DNA from: a bacterium
GTDB lineage: Bacteria; Krumholzibacteriota; Krumholzibacteriia; LZORAL124-64-63
Assembly: GCA_018829565.1 (NCBI GenBank)
Contig: JAHJTW010000137.1
Span: 1 to 32,625, forward strand
Direction: 5' to 3'
DNA: 32,625 nt
A program made the translations under genes and the position numbers. Within the stretch, counting starts at the first letter, position 1, and every line of letters starts with the position of its first letter. Shown piece after piece: positions 1 to 8,200 of the stretch. The notes under the pieces were generated by a model. That model was not told the DNA's origin and did no database searches. It saw nothing but the letters and a program-made list of their open reading frames with translations.

Positions 1-460
1 CGAAGTCCAGCACCTTCACCCTGCCGGCCGGCGTCAGCATCACGTTGCCCGGCTTGAGATCCCGGTGGATCACGCCGCTCTCGTGGGCCGCCTCGACGCC
101 GGCGGCGATCTGACCGGCCACCTCGATCGCTTCATCGAGGGGCAGCGGGCCGCGCGCCAGCCGTGCGGCGAGCGTCTCGCCCTCGACGAACTCCAGCGCC
201 AGGTAGGGGGCGCCGTCGGCCGTCTCCAGGCCATGGATTCCCGCGATGTTCGGGTGGGAAAGCGACGCGAGCATCCGCGCCTCGCGCTCGAAGCGCGCGA
301 GCCGCTCGGGGTCCCGCGAGAACTCCGGCGGCAGGGACTTGATGGCCACGTCACGCCCGAGCCGCGTGTCACGGGCGCGATAGACCTCGCCCATGCCGCC
401 CGCCCCTAGCGAAACGCCGATCTCGTAGGGGCCTAGCCTGGTTCCGGGGGTCATTTCCAT
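1..460 (-). CDS. Serine/threonine protein kinase, N-terminal part (runs off left edge)
   Basis: Reading the minus strand from ATG at 460 (second ATG at 454) gives the N-terminal lobe and catalytic loop of a Hanks-type (PknB-like) kinase. Visible motifs in order: LGPYEIG, glycine-rich loop GAGGMGEVYRARD, VAIKSLP with the ATP-binding lysine, the conserved Glu region FEREARML, SHPNI, LEFVEG, catalytic loop HRDLKPGN, and KVLDFG. The window ends inside the DFG metal-binding motif, so the activation segment and any C-terminal sensor region are missing. Such kinases phosphorylate Ser/Thr on partner proteins; many are anchored in the membrane by a C-terminal segment that cannot be seen here. No strong ribosome binding site precedes either ATG. 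Function is certain at family level; the substrate is unknown. Confidence 0.9.
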   Translation of the reverse strand, partial: MEMTPGTRLGPYEIGVSLGAGGMGEVYRARDTRLGRDVAIKSLPPEFSRDPERLARFEREARMLASLSHPNIAGIHGLETADGAPYLALEFVEGETLAARLARGPLPLDEAIEVAGQIAAGVEAAHESGVIHRDLKPGNVMLTPAGRVKVLDF

Positions 461-1030
461 CGGGGCAATGTACTACGGTCTCGGGGATCGGACCACACCG
501 GTATCGTGGCGACGGAACAGCAGCGCCCGGGCTGGGCCATGATGCCGGGGAAGGTCGGCCAGGGCCAGGCATACGACGGGGGCCGTGCCTGCCGGCCCAG
601 GTCCTGTCGCTGTCAAATCCCCGGAAGCACAGGTATTCGGTGACGAGCAACGTATCTCCAGGATCCTGGAAAATCCGAAAATCGTCTCCAAATCCCCATT
701 TCGACCTGAATTTCTGCAATGTAGGTCCCCTGGGTGGCGGTTTTGGATATCATTATCAGAAAACAGAAGGGCGCCCGAGCCAGGATATCGCCCTTTTCGG
801 CGCGGATGGGGTTTCGACCAGGGACACCCCGATTTCCCGGCCACCAGCTCCTGAAATCTCGGGATTCCCGAAAATCCGCACCCTCTCGAGTGGCGCCATC
901 CTGAACACATCTACATGAACGACAACGGCTTGAATCGGTCCGGTTGCCCTGGCCCGCCTCCTGCCTTTCCCGGCCTGTGCGGCCGAAAAGGCCCATGGAC
1001 ATCGAGATGGGAAACCGGGAGGCACCGATC
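461..1030. other. 570-base intergenic region with palindromes and a dispersed repeat
   Basis: I see no convincing gene here; the open frames have no recognisable domain and no ribosome binding site. The stretch holds a perfect 14-bp palindrome TCCAGGATCCTGGA at 657-670, dispersed repeat copy 1 at 775-829, and a short hairpin TCGGGATTCCCGA at 859-871 that resembles the larger hairpin at 3431-3463. The final bases hold GGGAGG (1017-1022), the ribosome binding site of the next gene. Confidence 0.6.
775..829 (+). repeat. Dispersed 55-bp repeat, copy 1
   Basis: A 55-base unit beginning CCGAGCC and ending GGGACACCC. It shares all but about six positions with copy 3 (14198-14252), and its 33-base right part (796-828) is 30/33 identical across copies 1, 2 and 3. 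The left part folds as CGCC-N6-GGCG; the right part carries GGATGGGGTT and AGGGACACC. It lies in intergenic DNA here. No transposase is next to it. Confidence 0.8.
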
Positions 1031-1591
1031 ATGCCGTGGAACAGACTTCTATCGCCCCGACGGCCCTGGACCGCCGTCATCATGACCCTGGCGGGGGCGG
1101 TGGGACTGGGCGTGGCCCTGATCTTCGCCGCATGCCCTGATCGTCCGATCACGGCACGGCAGCACCTGCTCGACGGCGTGTGCTGGGGACTGGTCATGGG
1201 TGGAGTTTCCGGCACTTTCCTGGCGGGGGCGGGATTCCGGTTCGGCTGGCTGATCCTTTTGGGGTTGCAACCCGTGTGGATCGCCTATTCGGTGGTGACG
1301 GGCCAGTTCGGTTTCGTCATCGGTTCGGTGGCCTACGCCGGGGCCCAGGTCAACGGGTACATCCGGGCCTCCACGATCCGGGCGATGGGCGAATCGGGCC
1401 GGCACCGGAGCGCCGGAATGGACGATGAAGCCGGCGACACGACAGGGGATTGCCCGCCCCCGGAATTGGGTTTAGCTTGTCCCCCATGCCGGAAAAAAGA
1501 CCCAACCGCAACATCGACAAGGACATCCTTTTCGAGATCGTCCAGGGAACCGCCTCCGCTACCGGGGTGGAGTTCTTCGACCAGCTCGTGA
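1031..1591 (+). CDS. Small integral membrane protein of unknown function
   Basis: A 186-residue frame starting at ATG 1031, chosen because GGGAGG lies 8 bases upstream (1017-1022); the nearby in-frame ATG at 995 lacks such a site. The N-terminal 115 residues carry hydrophobic stretches around residues 12-35, 44-68 and 70-105, consistent with three or four membrane helices. I do not recognise the family. The last 35 or so residues are Pro/Ser/Arg-rich, not membrane-like, and overlap the start of the next gene by 106 bases. The true stop may therefore have been lost, or the overlap may be real. It lies just upstream of, and in the same direction as, the sigma-54 activator, so the two may be co-transcribed. 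Confidence 0.55.
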   Translation: MPWNRLLSPRRPWTAVIMTLAGAVGLGVALIFAACPDRPITARQHLLDGVCWGLVMGGVSGTFLAGAGFRFGWLILLGLQPVWIAYSVVTGQFGFVIGSVAYAGAQVNGYIRASTIRAMGESGRHRSAGMDDEAGDTTGDCPPPELGLACPPCRKKDPTATSTRTSFSRSSREPPPLPGWSSSTSS

Positions 1592-3414
1592 AGCACCTTG
1601 CCCAGGCCCTCGGGACCAAGTGCGCCTGGGTGACGGAGTGGCTGCCGGAGGAGCACCGTCTGCGGGCCCTGTCCTTCTGGCTCGACGACGGCTATTGCGA
1701 GGACTACGAGTACGACATCGCCGGCACCCCGTGTGAACCTGTCATCGACCGCCGGGAGATGGTCCACATTCCCGACCGGCTGATCGAGCTCTTCCCCTCG
1801 GATCCGGACCTGGAGCCCTTGGGCGCCGTCAGCTACCTGGGGAAGGTCCTGGAGGACACCGACGGGCGCATCCTGGGGCACCTCGCGGTGCTCCACGACA
1901 AGCCGCTGCCGTCCGGGTCGGACATGGAGTCCATCTTCAACATCTTCGCCGGACGGGCGGCCGCCGAACTGCGGCGCCTGCGGCGCGACGCCGTCCTCCG
2001 CGAGCGGGAGCGGAAGCTGACCCTGCTCGTCGACTCCGCCATGGACGCCATCGTCGAACTGGACGCGGATCTGACCATCACCCGCCTCAACTCCGCAGCC
2101 GAGAAGACCTTCGGTTGCGCCGCCGCCAACGTGGTCGGCACCATCTTCGACGTGTTTCTCACCAAGGCGGCGCGCGGCAAGCTCGCCTACCTCAAGGCCC
2201 GCCTGGCCGAGGCGGATCCGGACCAGCGATCCATGTGGATTCCCGAAGGGTTCGAGGCGGTACGCGCCGGCGGGGCGCGTTTTCCCGCGGAGGGGGCCCT
2301 GTCGCTGTACGAACTCGACGGGCGGCACTTCTACACGCTGATCCTGCGGGACATCGATGAACGCCTGGCCGCCGAGGCGCGGATCCGCGCCCTGGTGAGC
2401 GAGGCCGACTACCTGCGCGCCGAGATCGACGCCCTGCACGGCTTCGACGGGATCGTGGGCGAGAGCCCGGCCCTGCGCGCGGTCCTGGCCGACGTGGACC
2501 GCGTGGCCGGCTGCGACACCACGGTGCTGATCACCGGCGAGACCGGAACGGGCAAGGAGCTGATCGCCCGCGCCCTCCACCAGCGCAGCCCCCGGGCAGG
2601 CCGCCCCCTGATCAAGGTGAACTGCGCCGCCATCCCCGCGAGCCTTCAGGAGAGCGAGTTCTTCGGCCACGAAAAGGGGGCCTTCACCGGGGCGACCCAG
2701 AGGCGGGAAGGGCGGTTCAAGCTGGCCGACGGCGGCACCATCTTCCTGGACGAGGTCGGCGAGCTTCCCCTCGACCTGCAGGCCAAGCTCCTGCGGGTGC
2801 TGCAGGAGGGGGAGTACGAACCGGTGGGCGGATCGCGCACGGTGAAGGTGGACGTCCGCGTGGTGGCGGCGACCAACCGCGACCTCGAGGCCATGGTCGA
2901 GAAGGGACGATTCCGTCGGGATCTCCTCTACCGCCTGAACGTGTTCCCCCTGCACGTGCCGCCGCTGCGGGACCGCGGGGAGGACGTCGTCCTGCTGGCG
3001 GAGTCCTTCGCCCGGATCATCGCCGGCCGTGATGGCCGCCCCGTGCCTCCTCTGACGCCGGACTGCCGCTACAGGCTGAAGCGGTATTCCTGGCCGGGCA
3101 ACGTCCGGGAGCTGCAGAACGTGGTCGAGCGGGCCATCATCACCTCGGAGGACGGGAGGCGCTTGAACCTCGACCGCGCCCTGCCCTCCGATCCCGAGCC
3201 CCCGACCGTCACGTCCCCGGTTCCGGAACCGGACCGCGTGCTGACCGATGCCGAATTCCGCGACCTCGAGCGGGCCAACATCGCCCGGGCCCTCGAGGCT
3301 TCCGGCGGGAAGATCGCCGGCAAGGGGGGCGCAGCCGAACTCCTCGGCCTGAAACCGAACACCCTGGCCTCCCGCATCAAGGCCCTGGGCGTCGAGCGCC
3401 CCGGCGGGGCCTGA
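1486..3414 (+). CDS. Sigma-54-dependent transcriptional activator (GAF-PAS-AAA+-Fis)
   Basis: A 642-residue bacterial enhancer-binding protein. A GAF-like sensor (about residues 10-170) and a PAS domain (about 175-300) precede the AAA+ ATPase. The ATPase shows Walker A GETGTGKE (351-358), a sigma-54 contact loop with intact GAFTGA (398-403), Walker B-like GGTIFLDEVGEL, and the R-finger region NRDLEAMVEKGRFRRDLLYRLNV. The C-terminus carries WPGNVRELQNVVERA and a Fis-type helix-turn-helix ending AAELLGLKPNTLASRIKALG. Such proteins bind upstream sites and use ATP to open promoters held by sigma-54 polymerase. There is no phospho-receiver domain, so the signal is probably a ligand, gas or redox cue sensed by GAF or PAS. 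ATG at 1486 is preferred over an upstream TTG at 1450. The target operon is unknown; the OsmC gene downstream is a candidate, but no sigma-54 promoter with correct spacing was found before it. Confidence 0.93.
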   Translation: MPEKRPNRNIDKDILFEIVQGTASATGVEFFDQLVKHLAQALGTKCAWVTEWLPEEHRLRALSFWLDDGYCEDYEYDIAGTPCEPVIDRREMVHIPDRLIELFPSDPDLEPLGAVSYLGKVLEDTDGRILGHLAVLHDKPLPSGSDMESIFNIFAGRAAAELRRLRRDAVLRERERKLTLLVDSAMDAIVELDADLTITRLNSAAEKTFGCAAANVVGTIFDVFLTKAARGKLAYLKARLAEADPDQRSMWIPEGFEAVRAGGARFPAEGALSLYELDGRHFYTLILRDIDERLAAEARIRALVSEADYLRAEIDALHGFDGIVGESPALRAVLADVDRVAGCDTTVLITGETGTGKELIARALHQRSPRAGRPLIKVNCAAIPASLQESEFFGHEKGAFTGATQRREGRFKLADGGTIFLDEVGELPLDLQAKLLRVLQEGEYEPVGGSRTVKVDVRVVAATNRDLEAMVEKGRFRRDLLYRLNVFPLHVPPLRDRGEDVVLLAESFARIIAGRDGRPVPPLTPDCRYRLKRYSWPGNVRELQNVVERAIITSEDGRRLNLDRALPSDPEPPTVTSPVPEPDRVLTDAEFRDLERANIARALEASGGKIAGKGGAAELLGLKPNTLASRIKALGVERPGGA

Positions 3415-3430
3415 TTTTCCGCGTCCGGAT

Positions 3431-3463
3431 TCCCGGAATCTCGGGAGCTCCGAGATTCCGGGA
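3431..3463 (+). terminator. Strong hairpin after the sigma-54 activator gene
   Basis: TCCCGGAATCTCGG (3431-3444) pairs perfectly with CCGAGATTCCGGGA (3450-3463) around the loop GAGCT: a 14-bp stem starting 16 bases after the stop codon. There is no T-run after the stem, so it may be a weak terminator, an mRNA-stabilising hairpin or an extragenic palindrome. Confidence 0.6.
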
Positions 3464-3605
3464 TTGGCGGACAAGCCTGGCTATCCTTGTATCTTGTTTC
3501 ATTTCAACATTTATGAAGATTTTTCAATCCGGCACGAGTCTTCCTGATGGGGGATCGAAGCGGCGCCGCGGTGGCGCCGAAACGACACCAGAAAGGGAGA
3601 GAGCC

Positions 3606-4187
3606 ATGAAAACCGATGCGACCAGGATGATGAACGGCCTGCCCCTCGACCAGATGATGGAGACCGTGGCGGCGATCAAGGACGACCCGAAGCTGGCCCG
3701 CTTCCAGTTCCGGAACAGCAACCGCTGGGTCGGGGGCGGCGAGAACCGCTCGACGATCCAGAGATTCTACGGGGCGGGTCGCGAGGACGACTCGCGCGAT
3801 GCCCCCTTCACCTTCACCAACGGCGAGCCCCCGGTCCTGCTGGGAAACAACGAAGGGGCCAACCCTGTCGAGTTCCTGCTGCACGCCCTGGCGGGCTGCG
3901 TGACGACTACCCTGGTCCTCCACGCCGCGGCCCGAGGCATCAGGCTGACGAAGCTGTCCACCGAGCTGGTGGGCGACATGGACCTGCAGGGTCTGCTCGG
4001 CCTCGACGAGGGCGTGTTCCCGGGCTACGAGAGCATCCGCATCGCCATGGACGTGGAAGCCGACTGCAGCGACGAGGAGCTGGAAGACCTGATGGCGTTC
4101 GTCCGCGGCCACTCGCCGGTGTGCAGTACCGTCTGCAAGCCGGTGCCGGTGGTCATCGAGAGGGTGAAGGCGGCCGGCGCCGCCTAG
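3606..4187 (+). CDS. OsmC family protein
   Basis: 193 residues from ATG 3606, preceded by AAAGGGAGAGAG, a strong ribosome binding site; a longer frame upstream lacks one. The fold signature is clear: NPVEFLLHALAGC with the first reactive cysteine at C98, then RGHSPVCSTVCKPVPV with C173 and C177. OsmC/Ohr-type proteins use a pair of thiols to reduce organic hydroperoxides; many OsmC-like relatives have unproven substrates. Here the second cysteine lies in the SPVCST context seen in OsmC-like proteins. The N-terminal 45 residues are an extension before the core. The protein is probably cytoplasmic. It follows the sigma-54 activator at about 190 bases and is closed by a terminator at 4208-4236. 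A role in peroxide defence is inferred. Confidence 0.88.
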   Translation: MKTDATRMMNGLPLDQMMETVAAIKDDPKLARFQFRNSNRWVGGGENRSTIQRFYGAGREDDSRDAPFTFTNGEPPVLLGNNEGANPVEFLLHALAGCVTTTLVLHAAARGIRLTKLSTELVGDMDLQGLLGLDEGVFPGYESIRIAMDVEADCSDEELEDLMAFVRGHSPVCSTVCKPVPVVIERVKAAGAA

Positions 4188-4207
4188 ACCCCGGTCCAGC
4201 GCGGCAT

Positions 4208-4236
4208 CGTCCCGGGATCGCGGAGATCCCGGGACG
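4208..4236 (+). terminator. Terminator hairpin after the OsmC gene
   Basis: CGTCCCGGGATC (4208-4219) pairs perfectly with GATCCCGGGACG (4225-4236), giving a 12-bp GC-rich stem with a 5-base loop GCGGA, 20 bases after the stop codon. There is no clear T-tract, so termination strength is uncertain. Confidence 0.65.
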
Positions 4237-4358
4237 GCGGCCGGGGAGCCGAGAGGGTGAACCTCAACCTCCCCCACAGGGCTCATGGCAGCAGCGGCGC
4301 GCCGACCTGAGCGCCGGACAAGGCAGAGGTTATCGAGAATTCCTACAAGAAGCCGGCA

Positions 4359-4430
4359 ATGATGGGGGTGCTCGTCGGCATCCCCCTGTTGGTCATCGTG
4401 ATCGTGCTTCTCGCTGAGTGCCGTCGGTAA
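4359..4430 (+). CDS. Possible 23-residue single-span membrane peptide
   Basis: ATG 4359 to TAA 4430 encodes MMGVLVGIPLLVIVIVLLAE plus CRR: one uninterrupted hydrophobic helix with a basic tail, like many bacterial membrane micro-peptides. Its ATG overlaps by four bases (ATGA) the stop of a 25-residue Arg-rich frame starting at ATG 4285. The residues encoded in frame just upstream (KAEVIENSYKKPA) also read like protein, but no start codon is available there. There is no good ribosome binding site at 4359 unless translation is coupled to the upstream frame. It could be chance; it is reported because pure hydrophobic runs of this kind are uncommon in non-coding high-G+C DNA. Confidence 0.25.
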   Translation: MMGVLVGIPLLVIVIVLLAECRR

Positions 4431-4463
4431 GTCGCAAATTCGCTGATTTATTTTGTCTAATCT

Positions 4464-4613
4464 CTACTTGTTCTTGCCGCCCTTGGCCGGCAGTGGTGGG
4501 CGGGCAGGGTGCGCCTTGGCGAAATCGGCAGCCTTCTTCTGCTTCATGTCCGCCTTTTGCGTCGCATCCTGCTTGCTGTGCCGTTCCTTGGATTTGGGGG
4601 ATTTGTCACCCAT
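4464..4613 (-). CDS. Small basic KSPK-type conserved hypothetical protein
   Basis: 49 residues from ATG 4613 to TAG 4464, starting MGDKSPKSKERHSKQ and ending PLPAKGGKNK, very rich in Lys and Gln. Short MGDKSPK-type proteins of this composition occur widely in bacterial genomes without known function; I recognise this one from the N-terminal motif. AGGTGG lies 6 bases upstream of the ATG, supporting this start over longer in-frame options reaching towards 4781. It is likely soluble, disordered and possibly nucleic-acid binding, which is inference from composition only. It stands alone on the minus strand between the OsmC and metalloprotease genes. Confidence 0.75.
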   Translation of the reverse strand: MGDKSPKSKERHSKQDATQKADMKQKKAADFAKAHPARPPLPAKGGKNK

Positions 4614-4805
4614 GGTGGACCACCTGTCTTGTTTTCCGGAAGTATCGGATCTGCTGACAGCGACAACATACATCCGCCCGGCCTTGACCGCCGGAATCCA
4701 GGTGTCCGATCGTCCCTCGGCCGAGGTCATGCGCACGCCCGGGAAGCTGGATCGGTCTACCCAGGAACTCCCAAACACCACTGAATACCGGGATCGAAGG
4801 CCGAA

Positions 4806-4838
4806 TTCGGCGCGGATGGGGTTATGACCAGGGACACC
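4806..4838 (+). repeat. Dispersed repeat, copy 2 (33-base core)
   Basis: TTCGGCGCGGATGGGGTT, then AT, then GACCAGGGACACC. The core matches copies 1 and 3 at 30 of 33 positions, but the left half differs: here the hairpin is GCCGAATTCGGC (4800-4811), so the stem is kept while its sequence has changed. It lies in intergenic DNA on the same strand as the other copies. Confidence 0.75.
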
Positions 4839-4903
4839 ACCAACCCTGCGCAGAGACTCTCCTCATCGGGACCGGCACATCGGGCCCAGCGCGAATATCC
4901 TAC

Positions 4904-4932
4904 TTGATTGGTCTTCATTTCCGTGATAGTAT
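4904..4932 (+). promoter_or_regulatory. Predicted sigma-70-type promoter for the metalloprotease
   Basis: TTGATT (4904-4909), a 17-base spacer, and TAGTAT (4927-4932) match the -35/-10 pattern at 4/6 each in a locally AT-rich patch. Transcription would start near 4939 and give a leader of about 355 bases. Predicted by eye only. Confidence 0.45.
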
Positions 4933-5293
4933 GCGCACGGGAGGAAATATTTCTAATGAAACATTAAATTTTTACGGTGGCTGAGCCGGATTCGACAAGG
5001 CCGGGGCCTTCAGACCGACTCTTTCCTCAAAACCGGAAACCACCCGCACCCGCCATTGCGACCTGAAGTATCGGACCCCCTCCTCGCATCACAAGGTTGA
5101 TTCTTGCGTGCCGCCGGACCGCTCCGCCGGCACGGACAAGCATTCTGTTGGAGGTGGATGATGATGCGACTCATCGGGCCTCGCCGTCAGGGCGGGGCAG
5201 CAATCCCGCGAGGCCGCGATCCGACCCGGAAAACGTCCCTGTGGAGATATTCCCATCCAATCCCCTTCACCCCATCCCAATGAGGAGATTGAC

Positions 5294-8200
5294 ATGAAAC
5301 ATCAACTTCGATTCCCGGTCTGCCTGGCATTGCTGTGCCTGGCCGTTCTGACCCTGCATACATCAAGCGCATCGGCCGCTCCGGTCTTCGGTGAAGTCTG
5401 GCAGCTCAAACAGCCCGACGGCACGCTCGTCGACGTCAGGATCTGGGGCGACGAGTTCTACCAGGTCGTCGAGAGCCTGGACGGCTACACCTTGACCCGC
5501 GACCCGGCTACCATGGTCATCTGCTACGCCCGCCTTTCCAGCGACGGCAACACCCTGGAATCGACCGGTGTGGAGCTGGGTTCGCGCAATCCCGCCACCC
5601 TGGGCCTGACCCCGCACGTGCGGATTTCCGACGAGGCCGCGCGGGCGGCCGTCGATCAGGCCCGGTCCCGGCCGCTGAACCAGCCCGGCATGGACAAGGG
5701 GGCCTACTTCCCGTCCATCACCGGCAACGTCAAGGGGCTCTGCATTCTGGTCGACTTCGACGACCAGTCCGCCACCATCGCCCAGAGTGAAGTCGATGAT
5801 TTCTGCAACATGATCGGCTACACGGGCAACGGCAACAACGGTTCGATCCGGGACTACTTCAGTGACACCTCGGATGGAATCTTCGACTACACCCAATACG
5901 TCTCTCCGACCTACTACCGCGCGCCGAATGATTTCTCCTGGTACGACGACCCGGACGAGCCCTGGCTCGACCGCGGTCTCCAGCTGCTGTTCGAGGCCCT
6001 GGACCAGCTGGAAGCCGACGGCCTCGACTTCAGCCAGTTTGACGCCAACGGTGACGGCTACATCGACGCCGTCAACATGTTCTACGCCGGCAGTACGACG
6101 GCCGGCTGGGCCAAGGGCATGTGGCCCGGCTCGGGCTGGATCCAGGACGAGTGGAGCGCCGACGGCGTCGCAACGCTCCGGTTCCAGTTCACCGGCATGG
6201 GTACCGGCCTCACCATAGCTACCTACCTGCACGAAAACGGCCACATGCTGGGCTTCTGGCCCGATCTCTACGACTACGACACCGACGCCGACGACTCGGC
6301 CGGCATCGGGGCGTTCGGAATCATGTGCAACTCCGGTTCCAGCACCAATCCGGTCGAACCCTGTGCCTACAACAAGTTCATCTCGGGCTGGGGCAACGTG
6401 ACGACCTACGCCACGCAGCAGTTCGACATCCCCACCCCGGCTTCGTCCAACACGATCTACAAGTTCGACAACCCGGGTGCGGCGAACGAATACTGGCTGG
6501 TGGAAAACCGTCAGCAGACAGCACGCGACGCCAACATACCCGACAGCGGCCTGGCCATCTGGCACATCGAAACCAACGGCAACAACAGCGACAACCAAAT
6601 GACCCCGGCCAACCACTACCTGGTCACCCTGGTCCAGGCCGACGGCAACTGGGATCTGGAGAACAACGTCAACCAGGGGGACGGCACCGACCTCTGGGGG
6701 GCGCCCACCTACACGGCCCTGCGGCCCTTCACGTCACCCAACACGGACTGGTGGGACGGCAGCGCCTCGGACTTCACCTTCTTCGACATCAGCGCCTCCG
6801 GCCCCGACATGACCTTCAGCTTCAACCCCGCCAACGAACCGCCGGTGGCCGCCTGCCAGAACGTGCAGGTGTCCGCCGACGACGACTGCAACGGCATCGT
6901 GACACCGGCCATGGTGGACGCCGGTTCGTCCGATCCGGACGGGGATCCGATCACCCTGGAACTCTCGCCTCCGGGACCCTACGCGCTGGGCGTCACCGAC
7001 GTGACCCTGACCGTCACCGACGACAAGGGTGAGTTCGACACCTGCAACGCGACCGTGACCGTGGTCGACACCACGCCGCCGATGGTGACGTGCCCGGCCG
7101 ACATCGTGATCGAGTGCACCGAACCCGGCGGGGTTTCGGCCACCGACGGCCAGTTGACCGCCTTCTTCGCCGCCTTCATGGCCGAGGACAACTGCGACGA
7201 CGACCTGGACATCATGAACGACGCCCCGGCCATCTTCGACGGACCCTGCGAGGTCGGCGGCGGCGTCACCGTGGTGACCTGGACCGCCACCGACGACGCC
7301 GGCAACTCGGCCCAGTGCGCGGCCACCGTCACGGTCGTCGACACCACACCGCCGGAGATCGAAGTGACGGTCGATCCGCAGGTCCTGTGGCCGCCGAACC
7401 ACAAGATGGTCGACGTCGAGTACACCGTGACCGTCAGCGACGTTTGCGACCCGAACCCCGCCTGGGAGATGGTGAGCCTAACCAGCAACGAACCCGAAGA
7501 CGATCTGGGCGACGGCACCACCGAACCCGACATCATGGGCGCGGACTTGGGAACCGCCGACACCTCGGTCAGCCTCAGGTCCGAACGTGAGGGGCTCCTG
7601 ACCGGCCGCATCTACCAGGCGACCTTCATGGTCACCGACTGCTCGGGCAATTCGGCCCTGACGACGGCCAACGTCTACGTGCCCCGCTCCAAGAGCGACA
7701 TCGGCACCATCCTTAGCAGCAGCTCCCTGGAAACCTCGGAGACCGAGGTCTACTACATGGTCAGCGGAGCCTCCCTGTGGCGGAAGAAGATTCCGGTCGA
7801 ATTCATCGGCGGTGAGGTCGAAGGCGACGGCCTGCGGACCGTCGATCCGCAGTCGGCCTTCATCACCAACACCGCGGGCGTGGTGCTGCCTTCCGCGTTC
7901 TACATGAAGGACATCGACGACGACGAAATCCCCGACGTCCTGCTGGCTTTCCCGCAGCCGGCCTTGATGAACCTGATCGTCGAGTCCCAGGAAATGGACG
8001 GCGATCCGGTGATGGTTCTCGAGGTGGGGCGTGAGATGTTCATGGTCCTCGATTTGGGCAACATCCAGGTTAGCGCCCCGGATCTGGGCTTCATCATCAA
8101 CAGCCTTCGCGAAGGTGATGGCGAGGACGAGCGGAACCTGGATCGCGACCCCGAGAGCACGGTGACCGTGGCCCGGACGACCGGCATCACCTCGACCGCG

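Larger units (their letters stand above)
4614..5293. other. 680-base intergenic region upstream of the metalloprotease
   Basis: No gene is visible. The region holds dispersed repeat copy 2 (4806-4838), a sigma-70-like promoter (4904-4932) and then about 355 bases of leader before the metalloprotease start. Within the leader are GGGAGG at 4939-4944, a three-codon frame ATG-AAA-CAT-TAA at 4956-4967, and a small inverted repeat GTGCCG/CGGCAC (5108-5113/5128-5133). GAGGAG at 5282-5287 is the ribosome binding site for the ATG at 5294. Confidence 0.5.

Noticed and set aside
1333-3474. A 713-codon open frame antisense to the sigma-54 activator
   Set aside because: High-G+C coding DNA commonly leaves an open antisense frame; the translation is low-complexity Gly/Arg/Val/Gln text without any domain, while the plus frame is a fully conserved activator.
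3464-3600. A sigma-54 (-24/-12) promoter before the OsmC gene
   Set aside because: TGGC and TTGT elements exist, but GG and GC/GT are spaced 8, 9 or 12 bases apart rather than the required 10.
4974-5010. A tmRNA-like 5' end (GGCTGAGCCGGATTCGAC)
   Set aside because: The string resembles the start of tmRNA, but no matching 3' acceptor half, tag reading frame or T-arm was found within several hundred bases.
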